Assembly: GCA_005406025.1 (NCBI GenBank)
Contig: BGZK01000158.1
Span: forward strand, 1 to 64,000
Direction: 5' to 3'
DNA from: Eumeta japonica
Lineage: Eukaryota > Arthropoda > Insecta > Lepidoptera > Psychidae
Length of the DNA: 64,000 nucleotides
Shown here one piece after another: positions 26,601-38,545 of the stretch. Made by a program: the position numbers and the translations under genes. The notes under the pieces are model-generated. The model made no database searches and was not told where the DNA came from. It saw only the letters and a list, made by a program, of their open reading frames with translations. How positions within the stretch are numbered: position 1 is the first letter of the stretch; each line of letters begins with the position of its first letter.

Positions 26601-26723
26601 ATGGGCTTGGAAATCAGAACGAAACCAGGAACCGGAAGTGGTAGGGCTTAGAAGTGAGAACGAAACAAGGAACCGGAAGTGGTAGGGTTCGGAAGTGAGA
26701 ACGAAACAAGGAACCGGAAGCGG
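26601..26723 (+). repeat. 41-bp tandem triplicate with ETS-like sites
   Basis: Three adjacent 41-base units lie at 26,601-26,641, 26,642-26,682 and 26,683-26,723. Each contains gaacgaaac.aggaaccgg. Units one and two carry ACCGGAAGTGG, a strong match to the ETS-family site, and the third has ACCGGAAGCGG. The surrounding few hundred bases are purine-rich on this strand. The array is recent enough that the units are nearly identical. Confidence 0.65.
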
Positions 26724-27060
26724 TAACAGACTCGAAATTGAAATCGAAAACAGAACATGGATTTAGTTATGACCGCCAGAGAGATTGCACGAAATAAAAG
26801 AGCTAGTTTGAAATGAGACCGTCTGACGTTGCTTAAGTCTATTTTATACCTCATATGTATACTTAGCGTGTAAAATACGTAATGTAAGGATACATACATT
26901 TTATCAATTTACTTAAGCCTTTGCAGGTATTGTCAACCTATAGATACAGCCGAAAACGTCTATGACGAAAGCTTGCTAAAGGTTTTCATAACTTGATAAA
27001 AGCGAAAATGAAAATTATCGAATTCGAATTACGTCACAGGCACTGAACTTATTCGAGCAA

Positions 27061-27353
27061 ATGATGGTTAGGGGTAGTTAAAAATTAAATCATACGCGAA
27101 AATAGTGGGGCCGGAGGCAAAGGGGGTGAGCTTACCCACCACCCCGCCGCTGGTATTACACCATCCTAGCTAGCTGTTTTGTTTGGATATTGAAATAGAA
27201 TTAATTATTTTGCTCCAAGCTAAGAATTAATTGCTTATCGATACATATTTTCAGTGAAAAATAAACTTTGGATAAGAAGAATTTTACAATTTGCACTTCC
27301 ATAACTTCGACCAAAAGTTTAATGAATTTTTTAGGGTAACTGTATGGAATAAT
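27061..27353 (-). repeat. Copy B of the ~290-bp inverted duplication (mate at 16,936-17,223)
   Basis: Read on the minus strand this stretch aligns along its length with 16,936-17,223, including the GC-rich core (gcggcggggtgg) and the flanking AT-rich blocks. I judge roughly three quarters of positions to be shared. The two copies lie about 10 kb apart in opposite orientation. Confidence 0.7.
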
Positions 27354-29920
27354 TTTTTTTTTAAATTTGATAAAAAAATTATATTTGATTGTAATGTAAA
27401 TTTGTAGAAATCGAGTTTTGAATTACAGTAATATGTCGCTTTGTCGCTGATAAGTTTCAAATTGTAGATGAGATGTGTAAGTGTGTACATACATTGTTTT
27501 GCTATTAATTATGTCTGTACAAGTAATAAAACTGTAACTGAATACTAGGGTAAAATTTTATAAGTAATTAATTTGGGGAGTCTTTACAAGCGCAATAGAG
27601 GCCTAAACAATCATTTTTTCGTTTTTTTTTTTTTAGTCAGACAGACCGAACTCAAAACATCGAATTTTTTGAAATTCCTCTGTCTGTATGTGCATTTGTT
27701 CGCGCATTACGCAAAAACTACTATGTGGAATTGAATACGGTTCCCGCAGGTGTTTTGATGGAGATCTAGCTTATAAAAAATAGGCATACTTCATCTTGAT
27801 ACATTGCCTAAAAGTCGAGTGGTATGCAAAACTCTCTTAAACTGTGAACTGTAAACGAATATAGTGAATTATTTTTAAAACTTCGTATCATACTTTTTCA
27901 TAGTTACACCTTTGAAGATTCAGATGAGAGCAAGACCGGGATCAAGATCGTGATAGACACAGCGTCATCAGTCGATACAAAAGATGTTGGAATGCATTCA
28001 TTGTCCACCCGTGCGGAGTTACGGGCGAAGGCTAGTATATAATAAAATATACATTTGTACGTGATCACGAAAATGCTTGGGGTTCGACTCTCCTAATTTT
28101 GATATAAAGTACTACAAATGATAGGGAATGCAATTAACAGTGTTAAATATAAATAAATCAGTCAAGTGTTACTAATAGGACTCGGGTTCATACTTGATCT
28201 ACAAAGGCTAGGTAATTTATTGTATACTTGGATTTCTGTATTTTTAAGTACTAATATTCCCTTTTGTCAGGTTCATCAAAAAGACTTATCAAAATTTAAG
28301 CTAATTCCATTCCTTATCATAACTAAAAAAAAAAACAAAAATAAATTATGCGTATTTAAAAAATTATCTGTTATAGCAACAAGTAAAATAACTAGTGAAC
28401 TAGTCACTGTTTTAGTTTTCATATGTGTATATGTTACATATAGTTGTATTATAAGGTGTGTACAGGTCGGTGGTGGGAAAACAACACACGTATTGCCCTC
28501 CATTTTGCTTTGAAACAAACTGCTGTTTTCTATACTCGACTTCCGGAGTTGAGTGAACATTTGTGTGTATGCAAACGTAAGACTTTTCAGCATTTTTTTT
28601 AAATATTAATTTACGTTTCGTAACAGGTAAACGTGTAAATATATACACGATCACATATGCACAAAAATTAATATTCAATTTGGATACACAAAATATTTTT
28701 TTTCCAAACTACGTCGATTATGAAATACAAGATACGTTAAAATTTACTCGCTGCATATTTGAACGAAGTTCTTTTTTTGTAACGATCTTATTTATCTTGT
28801 TTGTTGAAAATAAGTGTAATAATTATCTAGTAGCTCTATATATATATGAGAAAGTAGCAAAGCCATATTTAAAAAATTGTTGTTTCTGAAATGTTTGGTG
28901 GCCGGTTTGGGCGACGGATCGATGACCTGGCGCTCGTGATACCGAATTAAAAATTGGTACCTTCCAAATGAAATACGCTGACCACTTCATCATTTCCGCT
29001 CTTTTTTTTAATATATAAGTTCTACCTGATTAACATCATTTAGCAGCAGGAGTTGTTTTTTGTATTATTCCAACTATTGATAATAGTTAAAGAATACGAG
29101 TCTGATATATCAATAATACAGGGATATAGAAAATAGTATCATATGAAAATAATAATTATTCTGTATTTCTAGTGAGGACTTAATTTGACATAAGCTATTT
29201 GAATAATAATCGTTAACGATACCCATGTCATAGAATATATTTTCGTTAAATGGCGGAATATATTTATAAGGTGATTGCATCATTTAAGTAATGGCCTTTA
29301 ACTAAAATTCCACTTGTCTAGTACTTAACCGAGTAAGCTAGTCAAAGTTCCGCAGATATGATAACTGAACATGTGACTTTTGTTCAAAGTGAATTTAAAA
29401 GAAAACTGTGGAAGAAGTTCTTTTACTCACTTGACACATAGAAAATATACAAAGGTCTTTATAAAATACATATTTTCTTTTAATTTGTAAAGACAAAAGC
29501 TTTGAACGTCATGAATATTAATATTTCTTCATTTCAAAAATAAAATTTTGATATTTATTGAAATGTGAATATGTCATATTTTATAAAAATCTGCGTATAA
29601 GCTTGCCTTTGTAGTATGCGTATAAAGTTTGCGTCTATGATGACTGACCAAGGAAGATAATTATAGAGATATATTTTTGATTATTAAATTTTATCGTTTA
29701 TAAACTTATTTATTTACTGGTATAATAATTTTTAATTAAAAAATATCTTTTCTCATTCTAAATTAATATTACACCTACATACATGATTTTGCAATCTATA
29801 ATGTATCAAGAATCATATAATAAATAACCCTCTATCAAATAGAAACGAATACAAAATTATATGGACATATATTTCTCGTCCTGAGTAGGCATAGCATGAC
29901 TACCTATTTGTAAGACTGCG
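27354..29920. other. AT-rich intergenic DNA
   Basis: No gene recognised. Open frames at 28,166-28,593 on both strands overlap and show no domain. The Helitron-like end near 28.03 kb is listed separately. Confidence 0.35.
28008..28035 (+). mobile_element. Helitron-like 3' terminus
   Basis: A CCCGT..ACGGG stem-loop (28,008-28,012 with 28,021-28,025) is followed six bases later by CTAG (28,032-28,035) and then T. A GC-rich hairpin a few bases before a CTRR end with host T after it is the hallmark of Helitron 3' ends. The 5' end was not found and there is no Rep/helicase remnant, so this would be a non-autonomous, degraded copy. Confidence 0.4.
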
Positions 29921-31050
29921 CCCGTTCGATACAACGAGCGTCGAGTGCCTTCGTGGGGGCCGTGCGGAGGGTGCAGAGAGGGCAAGGGGGGCGGGACCGA
30001 GAGGGGCTACACCCCACTGGCTCGCGGTGAGGCCATGACGAATAAAATGGGGTTGATTTTTTTTTTGATGTCGAACGGTACTTTGCGTCAAAATACAAAA
30101 AGAGTAATAAAATTGATTTATAATGCAAATAGTTTTTACCGTTAATTTCAAAGTTTAGTTTAAATACAAAAAACTGCACAAAATGAAATGCACTCACCAA
30201 AAAATTTGTTAGACAGTTAAGGAAATGTAACAAGAGAATTATCTATGTGTGCGATGTTTTATTAATTTGTGTGAATTAACGTATAAAAACGTTAGAAATA
30301 TACTTGTGCGAAACATAAAAAAAATTTTCATAAGTGTTTCAATCGGTAAGATGATAAAAAAGTAAGTTAAGAGATTTCACCAATGCTGTGTTGGATTTTG
30401 TCATTCTATGTTCAAACCCAATCCTATGGACTCGCACCCAATACCTTCGATGCTGGTCTAGTGTAGGATAGGGCTGTCGAACGGCTGTCAATGACCGCTG
30501 TCACAGTGGCAATGTTCGAGATGGACAACTCTATGCTCTCTACGAAGAACGGAACATGTAGTGCTTTAATTTGACCGAAATTAAAACTTATCCGCAAATT
30601 CGTTTGTGGTCAAGGTTCGAACCCATTATTTCTTGAAGTAACTAATTGGTCATTCGATCACTGTCGTAAAATAGAATCGCTCAGACACTAGTAGCAGTAG
30701 CCTCTTTCAAATACTTTCATTGCGATTTATTTATTATTCCACATTATTTGTTGCTTTATTACCCTCCCTTTTTGCAGCGATCGGCGACAATACAGCTTGT
30801 CGACGCCATCGCGAGCCTCACTCCTTGCAAGGGCGCGGGGGCAGGCCTTCTTTCTCTTATTTCTGTGCTTTTTTCGGCCGCCATTTTATGACGCAAGCGC
30901 ACTCGCACCCCTTTTAACCCTCCCCCTCGCGCGTCCCCCGCAACGCTCCCGCGCTATCGTAGGAACACCGCAATTGATTTCTGCAATAATATGACACGGT
31001 AAGCGCCCGACGCACACGTCCACCATCTCCCCCTCCGCAGTCACGCTAAC
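29921..31050. promoter_or_regulatory. Two GC-rich patches in the gene desert
   Basis: GC-rich islands lie at about 29,925-30,035 and 30,765-31,050, with ordinary AT-rich sequence between. The second contains 'ggccgccattttatg' at 30,876-30,890, which matches the YY1/Pleiohomeotic site (GCCGCCATTTT), and clusters of ccctccccctcgcgcgtc. A B-box-like 'ggttcgaaccc' near 30,615 stands alone. Regulatory function is inference. Confidence 0.25.
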
Positions 31051-31358
31051 GTTTTTTTTTTTAATGTGCTATAATTTAGAGGCTATACACATTCGATGTA
31101 AACTAATCTTTGTTTTCTTAAAGAAACTATTTCATATGTACTATATATTACCAGCAAATTAGTTAATGGTGACTTTCATTTTACATAGTCTGTAAGAACA
31201 GGATAAAGTTACAAGTGTATATTAACAACAAAGACAATTTTATTTAAACGACTTATGATTTTTATAAAAAAATATATGCAACTGTTTGCGAGCAGGGACC
31301 GTTTGCGAATATATATGAATTTTGTATTATTCTATTAAGTTCCTCCATAGTTGACAAA

Positions 31359-31362
<4 letters not shown>

Positions 31363-31418
<56 letters not shown>
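31363..31418. repeat. (AT)28 dinucleotide microsatellite
   Basis: An uninterrupted alternating AT run of 56 bases. Confidence 0.95.
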
Positions 31419-31420
<2 letters not shown>

Positions 31421-34029
31421 TGTAACATTTTATATCGTCCCATCTGTTTCCTTTTTCACGTGCTACTAAAGCCCTTTGCCGTTTTGAAACACATATTGAG
31501 CTATCTTTGCTACAGAAACAATGATTGCATTTTGTCGCTTTTTCCGTCAAAAACTCTGTGAAACACGTACAAGCCGAGAGACAAGGAATTCCTTTTTTAA
31601 TATGGACATACGGCACAACCAATATAATGCTTCTGAGAGAAATCGTGTCGGAAATGCTTTTTTATAGGATTTTTAAGGGGTGAATGAGAAGGAAAGGCAC
31701 ATACGAATTACTACCAAATATCATAAGGCCTTGGGTGATTCTAACGAACCATCTCTGACAGGGTGACGGAGAATGTATAACATAGAAGGAAACCTGTTCC
31801 TTCTCATATTTTATTTCACCATTAAATCAAATTCATTTCATATTTTTTATCTGCGCGGGAGTTATATATTAAGATCACTCAATGACACAGGCTTTTATTA
31901 AGAAGTTTACTCCGTACATATTATTAAGATAATTAGTTAATTAAATTAGGAATTGGAACAGGAGTTTGTTGAAAGTTTCGTAACTATATTGCAATTTATT
32001 CGACAATTGAATTCATATATTCATAACAATGAAAAAAACATTAATTTAAAGGGCGCTTAACAATTTTAGATTATATAAATTATATACATTAGCTTACTCA
32101 TAGAGTTTATTGAAGTGAATAAAAGTTAAATAAAATTTTATTTTTTATCGACGTAATATAGCACCACTTAGCTCAGATTTGTAAATATTTTAATTTGTCA
32201 TACAGTAAAAGTGGATATAAAATAAAGTAACCTATCGTAACAACAAATATAGGTACAGTTGTTTATTTAACGTTCATGATTTTTGGAGGGAAGTCAAGGA
32301 ATTCGTGTTTAATTATTTTATAGCTTTGGTCCATTTTTCTATAACTTAGACTAGTTACAGGCAAACAAACTAGAATTGCTTTATCTATTTTTCTTAATCT
32401 TTACTAGGCACTGGTAAGCGTCTACTTGTTGTATGTGATTATAAACAATTGTGTACGTACAAAAATATTATATTAATAAAAGAAGTTCAAGAAAAATGAA
32501 AACGTTTTCATAATGAAAAAAAAAGTTATAAATGGAAATCATCCTTTTCGTTTCTTTTAATGAGTTTACCGTTCTAATTGTAGATTAAGGATGCGTGACT
32601 CTTTTATAAATAGTGAACTCGCATTTTCGGTGAATTCTATATAACATCAATGGCTCGCTTTTTGGTGATGGCCACTTGTTTTTTGGTGGCTCGCATGCTT
32701 GTTTGCCCCCGATCTGTTATAAAAAATTACAAAACTTTTTTCAAAAAATTTTTCACTGTATTTCAATCATTTACTTGCACCAAGAACTGACGATGTCAGA
32801 GCGGATTCGTTATTTCGCTGAGACCTGTCAATAGGACTTTTAACATTGAAAATGTTTTTACGATCGTTTATTAAAAAAATATTGTTTTAGCGCTGATTTT
32901 CGTTTTTATTCCTTGTTAAATTTATTTTTAATGAGTCCGAAGATCGTGCAGAGCACGAGATCTGTGATTTTTTAAGTAATAAATATAGTAATTAAAAAAG
33001 ATTATGCCCCTTAATTAAAATAACTAAATCCTAAAATTAAACGACATTCTTTTCATTAGGCGTTTCCTTTACTCGAGACAGTTAAGTTCTATATAGCTGC
33101 TTGTCTTAAAGAAATTAATATAAAAAAGATATACGGTAAAATTTTTAAGTTACATTTTCCATAAACCGCATAATTACAAAACCTATTAACTTTTCATTTA
33201 TCAATCATTCGACGCACCTAAATTAAAAAATGTTTTAAGTAATTATACACCGATTATTTTGACGTAAACTAGGCTCACCGTCAGCTTTCTCGGTAATCTA
33301 TCATCAGATTTAGACTTTTTACTAAGATGCACCTTTCGGCCCTGTCTTGTCCGTTATATCAGACGGCGCGCTCTAATTGCCACGCTAGGCAGGCGAATCA
33401 GCAGTTACAATACAGAACCTCTCTTAGATGCCTGTGATTATTCTATCCATCTATGTTCTGAGTATCTTCGAGATCCATTTGTGTGATAGTTTTCCTGTTT
33501 ATACATAATAATGAATATCTTTCAGTATTATGTATAAATAGGTCTTTTACATAATACTGAATAATGGTATTTTGACCATCTTTTTTCTTATATACAACTA
33601 CCACAAAATGGAATTATCCAAATTTTAATGTGGAAATTGCACATAAATTAATATAAACAAAGGGCTAAGTGAATAACTAAAGCAATAGATATCGACATGG
33701 AAATATAGGGCCAAAGGCCATTCAAAAATTAAAGATAGAATACTGGTAGAAAAGGCTTTCGTTTTGAACCTTGATATTATTATAAACTGAAAATCATTAT
33801 ATAACTGTGAAACTAAAATGTATCATAACCTAACGCCTACACAGTTTCGTATGTAGTCATGCCGTAGTCTTTTTTTTTTTAATTAATATTTTAATTTAGT
33901 TATTAAAAATAAGCACGGTCATACCAATACTTCGAAAATGTTGATTATTTTCCATCCAGGCTATATAGTTCCATACTTTAAAATAACTTGAAAGCTCATC
34001 ATTAACGGCTGTCACTCGCAAAGCACAAA
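31419..34029. other. AT-rich intergenic DNA
   Basis: No gene, RNA gene or repeat boundary recognised. Confidence 0.4.
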
Positions 34030-34345
34030 AATAACACATTTCCGGTCGGTCGGCTCACAAACGCCATTTTATCTCCAAATGACCGCGCGCGCGCACCTTT
34101 TCCCGATTTTTCCTTAAGCCAATGAGCCGGAAAAAGCGTGTCGGGCTCGTTAAGCGGAATTTATCTCGGCGTTCTTGTAGAAAATTTCGACGAAGACCCT
34201 CCCAAAGCTAACCTGACCCCCCCAACCCCTTCAGCCTTCGGACCGGACAGGGCAAAGCTCCAAAAAAGAAAATTTAAATATACCCCCTTCCGAGGTGCCC
34301 CTGGCGTATCCTAGCCGCCGCCGCGCGCCCGTCGGAAACTGCTCG
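34030..34345. promoter_or_regulatory. GC-rich patch, largest in the desert
   Basis: About 300 bases rich in G and C, with a gcgcgcgcgc run at about 34,086-34,095, polypyrimidine blocks, and 'acgccatttt' at 34,061-34,070, again a YY1/Pleiohomeotic-like core. There is no open frame. With the patch at 30.8 kb it is the best regulatory candidate in the first half of the window, on composition alone. Confidence 0.3.
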
Positions 34346-36429
34346 TTCCTTATTAACGGAGTTGTTGTGTAGTCCGATCGATATGTTTTGATATTTGAAA
34401 GTTTAGTCCTTTTGAGTTAATACCCTTTAAAAAAAATTTTCAGAAATACTTTTTAAATTTCAATTCAAATATTCGATTGTACTGGATATAAATAGCATAA
34501 AATTGAGTAATGCACTACTTAATCGTTAATTAATTAAACATATGTTTGATTATGACTCACAATATTCACTTGAAAAATGAACTGATGTATTTAAGTTGCC
34601 AATTTTATACGATATCTGAAATTTATTTTCAATGTTAAAATCATTCATACTATAATGTTTGTTGAATTATTTATTTCAAAGTTATTCAACTTTCAAAGCT
34701 CCAGAAAAGCTATGCTTGGAGTTTCTCTACTAGATAACATGCAACGAAGATATCTTCAGAGCAAATTAACCAACACGGTTCATAAAATTAGGAGTTTAAA
34801 CCAAAACTGTGAACCGGACAGCGCAGTCGTATAGGCCCTGAAAAATGATGGACTTTTTTCATGAACCGGATTTTGATATACTTTTTCTTTGAATTGCTTA
34901 TTATTCAATTCTAATATTTTCTTATACATTGTGTTACCAGTATATATATATATATACATATATTTGCCTATAGAAGAAATTATTAACCCTTAACAGTCTC
35001 AAGCCGAAAATGAGTATAATATGTTTTCCTTTTATACATACTAAATACACACAATTTAGAGGGAGCATTAATGTTTTTACATAAAGCTTTCATAAGTGTA
35101 TTTTTATTATATTGCATGATTTTCGTGGACAAAAACAATTTTATCAGTAGAAAATATATATTACCAATAAATTGCATTAGTAGATAACATTAAAATGTAT
35201 GATGTACATATATAAAACCATTGTGGTTTACTTCAGTACTTGTTTAGGCCGTGAATGGTTCAAGGTTCTGTTCTCGTTGCGCAACATTTTTGTTAATTTG
35301 TTTTTTAGGTTTGTCCTCACGATTTAACTGTATGGCACAATGTATTTTTAGTATTTTTTGTAAATTACATTTTTTTCTGATTCCAGATGTATTTGCATTA
35401 ATAATTAGAAAGCATGCAAAAGCTTTTACAAACTAAGATTACAATTGACTGAAGAAAAAAAAGGCCGTCACAAAACACTGCAAAATACAAGATTTAGCAT
35501 TCCAAGTACAAAGGATCTTACAACATGAGACGTCCCAAAACATTTCGTTTTTTTTTTCAACTTACTAGAATTGCATGCTGTCTATAAGAGAATATAAAAT
35601 GAACCTCTTGCGCACTCATCGGATTATAATAATGCACCTATCTGCACAAGTCCTTTTAGGTATAAAATTTTTTTATCAAAAAATGAAACAAAAATCACCT
35701 TCAAAAGCTTTAAAATAATAATTAGTTGTTCTTGGGGGCGTCAAAGCACTCCCCTGAGGCTGTGTGTGACCATGGACGACGGTGACCATTCTCTGGTGCC
35801 TCGAATTCTCGTTTGACCCTTGAAAATCATATAAAGAAAAGTCGATGCCGGCTACAGTTATAACCACATACATTGCATACAATACTGTTTCCTTAAAAAC
35901 AAGATATCCTTCTGTCTGACTACTTCATGATTCATATTCATGTTTAGATGAATTTATTAAACATATTTTTTTGTTTTGTTATAGCTAGTACCGATTCCAA
36001 AACAACTAATTAGTTTTTTAATGATATATTATTTATTAATATTGATATAATATAATATATGTTGTTATTAATATTGATATAATTATATCAATAGATTTTT
36101 GAGGGCGTTTTTGTTTCTTTTTTGTAACAGCTATTTTATTTATTTTTCTTGTTGATATTGAGCCATAAGACTTAATAATTCCTTTAGCTATTTTCGTAAT
36201 AGACAAACCATTTTTGTACCATTCGTGAAGCGTCTTTTTTAACGAGAAAATTAAAATGCAGTCACGATCTCGAATTTTCCAGTGGCGCTCGTATAATCAC
36301 TCCAGAGTCTTCATTTTAGTTGGAGGGAAACCACAAAATTATTCTTATATGAATTACTCTTATCATTTATAACATAACAATTCAACAACTCATGCAGATC
36401 ACATCTTGATTCACTCTCATAAAAAATCT
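34346..36429. other. AT-rich intergenic DNA
   Basis: No gene recognised. At 36,033-36,051 and 36,065-36,083 a 19-base AT-rich direct repeat (ttattaatattgatataat) is followed by its partial inverse. A short AT microsatellite lies near 34,942. Confidence 0.4.
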
Positions 36430-38070
36430 GGAAAACGGCTGACCCTGCAGGTCCCGCCTAAAACTTCCCGCTATAGTATTTATCGAAGTGTTTTCAAGCT
36501 TTTGGACTTCAAAAATATAGTTCTCTCGAAGCTCAAGGACTTATCTTTAAAATTTTAAAGCTGAAAATTGTAAAAACAGCCAACTCTTTTTCCTATATGG
36601 CCTATAAAATCAACCTTATAGGCTATTTCTGAAATTTTGCTAGTTTTTACCACGAAATCTTAAAAAGTATACCTGTAGAAGTAAATTATAGAGTTTGAGC
36701 TCAAAAGATCGATTTTGTGATATTTGAGCTTAAAAATATAATAATAATACGCTTTCAGTTCTTCGAGTTCAATTTAGACATACATTGTAGATTTATTTAA
36801 AAAAATGCTATTTATTTAATTTATAAACGACGATATCTATCTAACGCATAGTTCAAATTTGATCAGTTTTGCGATATGTGACTTAGTTTTTTAAGCAAAG
36901 AAAGGTGATAGATATGAAAAGGCAATCCAACACGAACCTAAGAAGTTATTTAAAAAAAAATCTTTTCTACGAATTTTTCAATTAAGATCTCTGTCGAATG
37001 AACCGACTAAATCTAATGTATTTTGCAACTAAGCAAAGGGGGTAGTTAGATTTTGGAATTTATCAGTAGAGTATTTAAGAAACATTCAATAAATCCCTTT
37101 TTGATTATTATTTCAACTTTCAACATACGCATGCACACAATTTTACACAGACACATATACGCTCTCGCACACCACACACAAACACACACACACACGCACG
37201 CATGCACTCACGCACAAACCCACATGTACACACACATACACATACAGAGAGAAAGAGAGAGAGTGAGGGATCCAAGCATTTCTCGTAAAATGGTCAGAAT
37301 AAAATTAAGGACCTTAAAACGTCAAGATCTACGAAAGCCTTATTTCGGATCAGACCTGAAACAGTATCTTCCTAATTCATCAAACTTTTTCAATCATCAT
37401 GCGAGAAGTTGGAAATCACTACTTTTTTAAATATTTCGACTAGGATATCTTTCAGTCGGGTTATTCGATTTTGATCTACCTCACGGCACTGGACGCAGTT
37501 TTCTAAGTAGAAAAAAATGACCGAATACCAAACATCAATTCCTCAAGAATTTTACATGGTATTATGAACAAACCTTTTTTTTTTCTAATTTTTCGATAAC
37601 GATAAACGAACCAACTGATTTTGATGTAGTTAATAACGATCGACGTTGTTTTTTTAAAGAGAAGAAGTGGTTAAATTTTCGAATTTATCGATAAAACAGT
37701 TTACAAATTATTATAAGAAAACACTTTTTTTAAAATTTTCCTTTAACTGTATTTCATGAACGAATCAACAGATTTCTGTGCAGCTTGGAGTAGTGATTGC
37801 GTCTGTTTGAGGGAAAGAGATTGTTAGATTTTCCTATCTATAGATACAGTAATTATTTCAAAAAAACCTTTTTCCAAAAACTTTTTTGAGATTCACCAAA
37901 ATCTGCTTCGCGAAATAGGTTCAAGTTTTTAAAAAGTCTTATCTGAACAGATTTTTTTTGATTGCTGCAAACTGCGTTTCAATCGGTTAATCCATTCAAA
38001 AGTTAACGGACACACAGATATAGAGACATCAGTCCATGAAACGTTTAAGATCTTGTTTCGGAAATCAGAT
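36430..38070 (+). repeat. Interspersed repeat with internal diverged monomers, copy 1
   Basis: It begins near '..gctgaccctgcaggtcccgc..' and '..aacttcccgctatagtattt..', matched at 47,683-47,720. It contains several diverged monomers of the form 'gaaccaac.gattttgatg..' followed by '..cgacgttg.tttttta.agag..' and '..ttagatttt.gaatttatcg..' at about 36,990-37,075, 37,600-37,700 and 37,750-37,860. It ends with '..ccattcaaaagttaacggac..', typical of insect dispersed repeats. There is no coding capacity. Confidence 0.6.
37140..37265 (+). repeat. Compound CA/GA microsatellite inside repeat copy 1
   Basis: (ca)n and acgc variants at 37,158-37,240 are followed by a gaga-rich run to 37,265. It lies directly after a monomer of the surrounding interspersed repeat. 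Confidence 0.8.
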
Positions 38071-38269
38071 TGAAGACAGTAATTTCCTAAAACCCCGGTG
38101 TTTCCGCTTAGTTGTATAGTAAAGTAAGTATTGGATTGACCTATAATAATATACACATAATAACACAGACAATACGAATTCATTCCGTTGGTCGTTAAAA
38201 AGTTCCGTTTTGTGTTTTCCTAGTCTAAGTCCAGTCCAGTTACACAAAACTTGACCGTGCTTAGGTAAT

Positions 38270-38545
38270 CACCTTGTTTTGGAATTACCATAAATTTAGC
38301 AATACCGTAATCGCTACACATTTTCTTTTCAATTTTGAAGACTTCCCTGGTGTGTGTATACGAAGTTCCAGATTCAATACCAGTGAATTTAAAATCGAAC
38401 TAGGATGGAGCTATACTGAACCCAAAGCAAAAAAGTACATTAAAATCAGAACATAAATAAAAAAGTTATGACCGAACATACTTTTAGTACATGTCTATAC
38501 TCTAATGAATAACCTCCTCTTTTTTTGGAGTCGGTTAAAAATGTA
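38270..38545 (+). repeat. 3' part of a dispersed lepidopteran repeat
   Basis: The terminus 'taacctcctctttttttgga' followed by 'gtcggttaaaaa' (about 38,508-38,540), preceded by '..aaaaagttatgaccgaacat..', is a sequence end I recognise as frequent in Lepidoptera. The internal part is non-coding. I could not place the 5' end firmly. Confidence 0.4.

Noticed and set aside
30590..30680. tRNA or SINE suggested by 'ggttcgaaccc'
   Set aside because: The B-box-like sequence stands alone. I could not find an A box or cloverleaf on either strand.
31335..31622. 95-residue minus-strand frame
   Set aside because: A third of it is the AT microsatellite and the remainder has no recognisable features.
37053..37430. 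125-residue open frame
   Set aside because: Its core is the CA/GA microsatellite and the ends lie in a non-coding interspersed repeat.
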